In this document: positions 56,644 to 64,000 of the stretch, in pieces | How positions within the stretch are numbered: the stretch's first letter is position 1 | Layout of the letters: each line of letters starts with the position of its first letter | Assembly (NCBI GenBank): GCA_950295325.1 | Contig: OX485809.1 | Coordinates: 32,998,144-33,062,143, forward strand | Length of the DNA stretch: 64,000 nt | Reading direction: 5' to 3' | Source of the DNA: Polytrichum commune | Lineage: Eukaryota > Streptophyta > Polytrichopsida > Polytrichales > Polytrichaceae | Translations under genes and position numbers: made by a program | Notes under the pieces: generated by a model | The model's database searches: none | Told to the model about the DNA's origin: nothing | What the model saw: the letters and a program-made list of their open reading frames with translations, nothing else

Positions 56644-59600
56644 TAAGATATTCCCTATAATTGTAATATGATGAAATCATATACATATCTCACCATATTA
56701 TTCACATCCTTGTTCTCAAACTTATTTCTTCAATCATAGAAACTCATTTTGTCCAAAGGAATAGAACCATCTAAAATTGGGTTACTTTTCAAAGACACGA
56801 TTAACAAGAAGTGAACGTACCAACAACAACATTTCATTTTTCTTGGCTTCCAAAGCACCGTCCTGACTTTTTTGACATTTAAGGATGAAGAAGTGACTCC
56901 AAAATTCCTCGTAGCTTGAAAGACGGGCATGATCAAAGAGTGGTCAAACTGAAAGTGTCATAAAACCGGATAGCAAGTTATTAAAACATTGAGGGAATAA
57001 TTGCATTCAAGTGTACCCCTCATCCATCCAACCTAAAAACTTGATCCCCTATAGATGTGTGGTCAATTCATCTCATATGACTTGGACTAGATTAATTTGA
57101 GCTATTTCCGGTGTCATATCACACACAAATAAGAAGCTCCATGTTGCATATTAATTCAAGGTGTTGGGTTGGATGAATGAGAGGTATGCCCATATGCGAT
57201 AATTCCTTCTCTCCCACACAACACTTGTAAGTTTTAAGATTCATCGTGTATAAATCTACACTGATTATCCCACTTAGTGCGTGTTACTATTCGGAGTTAT
57301 GCAACGCTATAACTATTCAATGAGGATATAATTTCTTGCCAAGACAAGTGATTTATGTTCTATGTTGTCCAAACAACCTATTGAATTGTTGTTAGTAAAA
57401 AATGAAATCTTGAGTAAGACGCTATTATGTAACGCTCAATAGCAACACGTACTTGTTGGGATGATAAGTGTAGTAGCCACAATGATACCTATGTGCATAA
57501 ATCCGACGCCTATCACCAGGCCTCCTTATTTTTGGGAAATGCGTGGCGGATTCTCAAAACTAACGAAATTAACTTTCATAAATTCCCGAGACTAGAGTAT
57601 CATATTGCAATGTGTCCGGCATTTTTTGCAAGTTTGTCATGCGTTGTTGTAACCTGATTACTAGTCTTTGCAACCATAATATTGGTAGGATGCCTCCAAA
57701 AGTCAAGAACCACTTTTCATAGCGAAATATCAACATCATCAATTCAGGCTCGGCATCAAAGCCCATCATGCTACCACTACAAAGGTCACCAATGTTGCTT
57801 GTCGTATCCGCATTACTTTCAAGAAAAAGAAAAAGAAAAGAAAAACCCACAACAGAAAGGCAACATCCAATGTGAAGTATATTGGAAATCAATGGATTAG
57901 AGATAAGATTGCACAAGCATATACACGTACACAAAGGCATGTGAATAATGCTTGAAGTGAGATGGTCTCATGCTCTCCTTGTTTTACCTTTTATTGTTTT
58001 TCTTCTTTTCATTGGTTCATACAAACAATATGGGATAACTCTTATCCCTTTTTGGATTAGCATTGTAGCCTTATTCTAACCTTATTATTTCTCATACCTC
58101 TTCCATTACATTTCTATTGGCTACGAGCAATCTAATGCTCTACCTTCTACAAAGTATTGTTAATCTTTCCATACCGACAACTACCTCTCTCATCTTCAAG
58201 GGCGACACCCTTTAAAGTTAATGAACTCAACCAACAATTTGTTATGTTCATGTGAGCATATCATGAAAAACGTGCTTTTAAGGATGCAATCGAGCAGGGT
58301 GATAAAATCAAGACCGACTTCAAAGAGGCTTGGTCCTTGACCAACGGGCTTTCTTATGTGGGCATTGTTATGTGGAGGATTTGCCTCTACTTTTCCAAAC
58401 ACCGCTATAGTGAAATTTGACTTCTCTTTGTTGGGATATGAGAAAAATGATCCAAGGAAGTGCCCAACTAATTTATCTTTAGATGATACTCTCTACTGTA
58501 AGCAATGGATAAATCTGAATAATCTTTCTCTACCTCGTTAGGCCAATCAATACACCGATTTGACTCAAAATCATGCATTTCCGAATATAACGAAAACAAT
58601 GGTAACAGATGTCCCGAAATTATCTTATATTCGGTATATTCATAAATTTCCAAAAATAAGTAGGCTTGCCTATCACCCATAACATTCTTTAGTTGCATGG
58701 TTATGTTCCATCCTATATTTAGCATATGACACAGGCATACACTATCTTACCTTCATGAAAAGAAACTTAAAAAATAAGAAAAAACTGACACCGGTACGCA
58801 TAATGAAGAATGTCAGTTTGAATAGTGAGACTATTGTGAATAGTGTCCGCATTTCAATGACAATAAGTCTATTAATAGACAATTAATGAAATAATAATGG
58901 ACTAAACGATGTTCATGTGGATATTCTTGGGATGAACAATAATTCTTGCGCATAATGCTGGGAGTATAACTCCACCCAAATGATAAAGTTCAACCTAAAT
59001 GTATGAATAGTAAACAAACATTCCCAACTTGTTCGAAAGGCCCACGAAATAAAAATTAACATACTCCAGGTTCACGGAACCGGCCCACATGATTGAACAA
59101 TGTTACAGCATTACTAACTAACAATCTATGAACAATAAGGTCGGTGTGTGTTCGTTGACGTACTGAAACTTAGCACGTTGGGGTTTGAATATTTGTATGT
59201 GTTACAAAGGTCATGGCCACGGTTCAAAGGCTCATGTCTTGCTCATACAAACAAAAAATCCTTCTAGGCCTGTAGGGTTAAGTGGGGCCATGAACTCTTG
59301 TGTATCTTTATTAGGTGAAAATGCAGTCAACTTTCGGAAGGTCATGTTTCCTAGCTAGTTCTTCTTTTTTATGGCAAATGAAAATTCAATGTGGGACATG
59401 TGTGGGTTGAAGCAACATAAGACCCATCACGTGTAAACAAATCAAGCTTGGTATAAGGTAGAGGGTGCTTAAACCAACACTTTAAGCTATTGCACATACA
59501 TATGGCTACGTGGTTGATATAAAAAAAAAATATTCATATTAGCCTTTGGGCTAAACATAGGTATGAAGAAAGAAAAAATATTTTTAGTCTCAATTGAATA

Positions 59601-61035
59601 TTTGATGAATATTCAAAGTCAAAACTACTAGCTTCCTTGAACCAATCCGTAGGCCCCTTGTATGGCAACCTTGGATATGATGAGGACCCCCACCTTTATT
59701 GCCTAGAACCAACACAACATAGTTGGGTACTAGACCCAAACTACATCAAAGCCCAAGTAGTAATAGTATGCAATGATGGCTACCTCCATGATCCCACCCA
59801 GTTCGCTTGCAAAACCATCACCTTGCATCCCGGGAACCGACCCTCTTGCATCCTGGGAAATGACCCTTTTGTGCTTTGTGGGCCTACCTCCTTGGCGTTG
59901 TGAATAGAATGGTTAAAATAGGCATGGACAAGCCACCTTAATCCCACCTTGAACCAACATGAGACAGAGTGGAACCCGTTACCTACCCGACATGGAGGTA
60001 ATGGAGGCCACTATGAAGTGGCACCACTAATGGCACCTAAAACCGTCAGTCCGTGGGCCCAGACACTCCTACACCGCCGGGTACGGTTCAAGGTTATAGA
60101 GTGTTGGCAATTGGGAGGCGCTTATAGATGTTGGTTTTGGATGGGGTGTTGGTTTTAGCACCCTCTACCTTAGTTATTCACCGGTTTTGTCCTATAGCAA
60201 AGGCATTGGTTTCTTCTTCGTATTTCTCGGCCGCTAGTTCCTTCATGAATCAATGTATGCGGGTGAATGTGGAAACTACATTGGTTATCCCAATTAGTGT
60301 GTGTGGTGCTAGTTCCTTAAACACATATTATTTTTGCCAAATCTCAAAATTAGTGAGGGCTAGATTTTTCATTAAGTGATACTAAATTCACGAATACATG
60401 CTAATTTACCATACATTTCAAGAAAACTTGTGTGCACTCTAAAATGTTTGTAGAGTGATAAATCAAAATTATATGCAAAAGTGTATAGTGTTGGTATGAA
60501 TAGTATAATCAATGAGTAATGTTGGGATGAACAATGCTTCCTAGATCTTTTAGTGACATTAGTTAGATAAATTGAGTATCACCTTCACTAATTTCCCACA
60601 CTCACAAGTCACTATTAACTCTCCATGACTAATTGGGACAATCCATGTAGATAACTCAGTTGTGAATGTAATTAGGTTAATACAGAAAACTAGGAATCCA
60701 TGTAGGGTTAAGAAGCTAGATTGAGCTAGTTAAAGCCTATGTTTACTCGTGCTCTTAAGTTAAGGCATGGGGGGAGCTACAGATGAGGGGAGAGGTCAAT
60801 TTAAATCAATATTCTTAATTTTTAATGTAAATATGATTTTTTGTATTGTAGCACCCACTATATCTCATTATGAAATCAAAGTCTATATATGAGATTCATG
60901 AAATTCGTGAAGAATAGCATCTCGTTGGAAGTTGAAACATGAACCACTCTACCATTTATCTCAACACAAGAAAACAATCGTTTCATTAGAAATCATTTTT
61001 TATGTAGTATATTGAGGCAAATGAACCTAATTCAG
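56644..61035. other. Intergenic DNA, no recognised gene
   Basis: The longest frame is on the minus strand at 57569-57940 (ATG, 123 codons). It has a hydrophobic stretch (GCCLSVVGFSFLFLFLES) and no family I know. 60230-60640 contains sequence similar to 13620-13800 in inverted orientation. 59640-60120 is somewhat GC-richer but unplaced. Nothing else is supported. Confidence 0.45.
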
Positions 61036-61039
61036 TTGC

Positions 61040-61320
61040 TTATCTTAGATGATCACCTATATTTTGAGTGGTGTGTGGTTAGGAGAGGATTGAAGAATGG
61101 ACATGTGATTAAAAAAACAACGACCTACATGCTCAAAATTTGTTGACCATTCTAGGCTCACATTTCAATCTAATTGGGGGGGGAGGGGTGGTGTCGACAA
61201 ATCATTTGATGATAAAGAGAACCTTGATTTTGACGACAAATACCATGTCCACATGAGCTCCAAACATAATGAAGAAACGCCAACAACCCTCGTTTGGATT
61301 TGTTAATCATCTCACGTCAA
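61040..61320 (+). repeat. Dispersed repeat family W, copy
   Basis: GGTGTGTGGTTAGGAGAGG, CTACATGCTCAAAA, TCTAGGCTCA and CACATGAGCTCC follow the order of the 6660-6930 copy. A G-rich run interrupts it near 61177-61190. Confidence 0.6.
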
Positions 61321-61324
61321 TGAT

Positions 61325-62155
61325 GTGTTCCGTATCCTAGGCGAAAGTGTGCGCATAGATACAAGTGTCCATTTTAGACCTGTCTTAGAAACCTCAAAAT
61401 ACAATAAAAAAATAAAATCAACTAGGATGAATGAACAACTACAAACCTACGAAGCACAAGTTCCGCTTTACCTTGTTAGGATATTTGGGGACTCGTCTTC
61501 AAGAGCAAGACATCTAGCCCTACCCCAAAAGTTCGTGTGCACATAGGCATCTATAAGTTGCACAAAGAAGACTTTGGAACCCAGTGGCATATGTCAAGCA
61601 AGGAGTGGTAGGCTTGCCATTAGATATGGGATAGGGCTAGACACCCACCTCTTTGAGTTGGGTCCTTACCACTAACTTATTATCCAAGGTGAAATGCAAT
61701 TCAATATATTATAGCACATATATTTCTCTTCCAACCTGAAGTCATCCCAAATCAACATCAAATACCCCGATTAAATTAAGTTAGATGAAGCATTATTCAG
61801 AATGTAGCTCTTCTTATGTGGGCTCGCATAAGGGGAGGTTTACACTATGGACCATGAAGTTGGACCAGGGCTCTGCAAGGCAGCTGATTGGCTCTTGAAG
61901 TTGTCCCGGGACAACTTCGGTTTACACTAAGGAAAAAATGGCAGAGGGACCATGAAGGTTGAGGTCCCCAAAATATAATTTTTAAGGCCTAATAAATGCA
62001 TTGACATGGTCCAACGGGTTTTGCGGTGAGAGAGGCAAGAGAGGTGGTCTGATAGGAAAAGGCAAGGGCCCATGTCAGAGAAATGCCATTTCAAGAATGT
62101 TTTAATGAATCTACCTTTTATGTGCCTTAATTATATTATAGCCCATGAGACATAC
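61325..62155. other. Intergenic DNA with a perfect palindrome
   Basis: A perfect 22-bp palindrome lies at 61897-61918, with half-site GAAGTTGTCCC. GGTTTACACTA occurs on both sides, at about 61838 and 61919. No gene is seen. Confidence 0.6.
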
Positions 62156-63466
62156 GGCAGACGCTAAAGGGACCCCAACGAGCTCTGTTCGGCGTGACAG
62201 ATGTTGGTGGGGCCCACCATCGCCTCTGCCCCCCGAAACTTTTCGCATCCCTACCCACGCGGTTCGGGCAACGCTGCCCGACATCTCTTCCCAAATGCTT
62301 TTCTTCCTTGATGTCTGCCACTTCACTAAAATAGCAATTGCCTTTTAGCAAAAAAAATTCAATACTATGGTGTTGTCCTTCACTACGATTGTCCTTCAAT
62401 AGGATTGAAGGCCGCTTCTCCATATAACCCATATTGAATGCACTTCATCTTCAAAGTCCAAAATCCAATATATATGTTCACTTCCATTGAGTAAATAAGC
62501 GATTGACTGGGATTTCATTTTCAAAATGAAATCGCCAATAAAGCATGTAAATAACTAGGAAGTCAAAAATATTATAAAACCCTCATTAGCACCGAGGTTA
62601 TGATTTTTGTGACTTGCCATTGCAAGGGTCTTTGTCATTCTAAAATGGAAATAAAATTAGTGGTTTTATTTTTAGTATGTTCAGTATTATAATCTCTTAG
62701 TTAATACCTTCTACTTTCACAAAGTTTCCATACACATTTAAACTAATTAAGTGTGATTCAATGTAATTAAGTCTAGTTAATTCTAGCATAACACATTTGT
62801 AGATATGGATTGAGCGCATAACACTTTTTCAAAATGTGGATCTAGTGCATGACACATTCGCAGACCTAGATCCAAATTTACAAACGTGTCATGCACCAGA
62901 TCCATATTTATAAATATGTCATGCATCATATTCATATTTACAAATGTGTCATGTGTCATATTTCATTTTATTTCCATTTTAGAATGACAAAGACCCTTGC
63001 AATGGCAAGTCACAAAAATCATAACCTCGGTGCTAATGAGGGTTTTATAATATTTTTGACTTCCTAGTTATTTACATGCTTTATTGGCGATTTCATTTTG
63101 AAAATGAAATCCCAGTCAATCGCTTATTTACTCAATGGAAGTGAACATATATATTGGATTTTGGACTTTGAAGATGAAGTGCATTCAATATGGGTTATAT
63201 GGAGAAGCGGCCTTCAATCCTATTGAAGGACAATCGTAGTGAAGGACAACACCATAGTATTGAATTTTTTTTGCTAAAAGGCAATTGCTATTTTAGTGAA
63301 GTGGCAGACATCAAGGAAGAAAAGCATTTGGGAAGAGATGTCGGGCAGCGTTGCCCGAACCGCGTGGGTAGGGATGCGAAAAGTTTCGGGGGGCAGAGGC
63401 GATGGTGGGCCCCACCAACATCTGTCACGCCGAACAAAGCTCGTTGGGGTCCCTTTAGCGTCTGCC
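62156..63466. mobile_element. Fold-back MULE-like element, copy 2, near-identical arms
   Basis: Starts GGCAGACGCTAAAGGGACCC and ends with its inverse. Arms are about 505 bp (62156-62660 and 62965-63466) and almost identical; the first 45 bp differ by one base. AGACATAC flanks it perfectly on both sides (9 bp with one mismatch: GAGACATAC at 62147-62155, AAGACATAC at 63467-63475). The centre has repeated GTGTCATGC-type units. Same superfamily signs as 17658-18953. Identical open frames appear in both arms only because the arms are copies. Confidence 0.92.
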
Positions 63467-63610
63467 AAGACATACCAGCACTACCTTGCCCTACCCCTTA
63501 AACCGGCTTACACGTGTTTCATCAAATAACGCGGGACATCTAGAACTCATGAATTCAAGTGCAGATTTGTTTTTTTGGTCTACCAGCTGCAATGTTTGGA
63601 ATTTGGGGGT

Positions 63611-63665
63611 GTGTAATATACCGTTGGAAAGGTCTTGAAAATACCTTTCCAACGGTATATTACAC
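63611..63665. repeat. Perfect 23-bp stem hairpin
   Basis: Two 23-bp arms (63611-63633 and 63643-63665) are exactly complementary around a 9-base loop. GGGG/CCCC-side pairing extends outward with mismatches. It is the same unit as the hairpins inside the CACTA MITE at 48267-48767, and the following TAGTCGTTTAGTGACT block is shared too, so this is a fragment of that family. Confidence 0.9.
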
Positions 63666-64000
63666 GCCCCAAAATGTTTAGAAACTACAGTTGCAAAACA
63701 AAAAAGAAAAATACGTAGTCGTTTAGTGACTGTAGATCAGGGTGGTCAAAAGAAGCACAATGGGAAATCTTCTAACATTAATTATCAAAGAATTGAAATT
63801 CAGTGTTGAGCAAGGTTGGGTGGTAACAACATTAGATATAATCAAACACTAAATATCCTATTTAGTGTAGTGACAACACAAGGTACATGTCACATGTAAG
63901 TTACATTGAACATGTACAAATTAAATCGCTCATTCTTTTTTGTAAAAATTGTTGTGAGAAGATTTGCAAGCCACATCTTCGACACATTTAACAAGAAGTG
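63666..64000. other. End of window, no gene seen
   Basis: Begins with the CACTA-MITE-like tail (TACGTAGTCGTTTAGTGACT) and then unplaced AT-rich sequence. Confidence 0.5.

Noticed and set aside
57569..57940. A 123-codon minus-strand membrane-like gene.
   Set aside because: ATG and a hydrophobic stretch are present, but composition follows the AT-rich surroundings and no family is recognised; left as unplaced.
62136..63529. Pairs of nearly identical frames of about 65-103 codons on opposite strands.
   Set aside because: They arise from the two near-identical arms of the fold-back element and show no known domain.
1..64000. CRISPR arrays, operons, rRNA or intact tRNA genes.
   Set aside because: The sequence is plant nuclear DNA with introns and transposons; the tandem arrays lack the repeat-spacer structure, and tRNA-like segments occur only as SINE heads.

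Overview
This window is nuclear DNA from a land plant. The evidence is an intron-containing LRR receptor kinase, a plant-type polytopic membrane protein gene, and a large, nested set of plant transposons: CACTA, MULE-like, hAT-like, PIF-like and Stowaway MITEs, tRNA-derived SINEs, and Ty3/Gypsy solo LTRs. Only two genes look intact in 64 kb, so the genome is repeat-rich and gene-poor here. The two coding regions are clearly more GC-rich than the AT-rich repeats around them. I cannot fix the species. A seed-free vascular plant or bryophyte is a guess from the style of the kinase and the transposase relic, not a demonstrated result.

Layout. 1-5.5 kb: a three-exon LRR receptor-like kinase on the + strand (999-1202, 2383-4591, 5041-5528; 966 aa) with a MITE in intron 1. 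5.5-19 kb: intergenic repeats. These include a 1.7 kb inverted-repeat element holding 101-bp tandem repeats, one of them split by a 172-bp insertion with a 17-bp target duplication; a 1128-bp CACTA element with an AAC duplication and a SINE inside; and a 1.3 kb fold-back MULE-like element. 19.1-22.4 kb: a two-exon gene for a six-helix membrane protein (19762-20028, 21639-22436; 354 aa). A five-copy array of about 115 bp ends 19 bp before its ATG. 22.9-28.8 kb: hAT-like elements with 8-bp duplications, carrying nested MITEs, plus a SINE with an 11-bp duplication.

30.4-45.2 kb is an accessory graveyard. It holds a GC-rich island with a broken FCP1/HAD phosphatase-like gene; an inverted junction of two LTRs; a 53-bp tandem array; a solo LTR with a perfect CCGCA duplication next to a Gypsy gag relic; a large broken transposase-like gene with zinc-binding and DDE-like segments; a Gypsy RNase H relic; a possible CACTA-associated fragment; and a second solo LTR with a perfect CTCAT duplication. 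45.2-64 kb: mostly low-information AT-rich DNA with a CACTA MITE, a hAT-like element inside a short dispersed repeat, a broken copy of the membrane-protein gene's 3' exon, a PIF-like MITE, two Stowaway MITEs, and a 1.3 kb fold-back element with almost identical arms.

The two intact genes show no shared pathway. The strongest candidates for something undescribed are the transposase family relic at 40-42.6 kb, the tandem array fused to the 5' end of the membrane-protein gene, and the LTR group that carries unrelated tandem arrays at the same internal position. Element boundaries were read by eye from terminal repeats and target duplications. Alignments and database searches were not possible.
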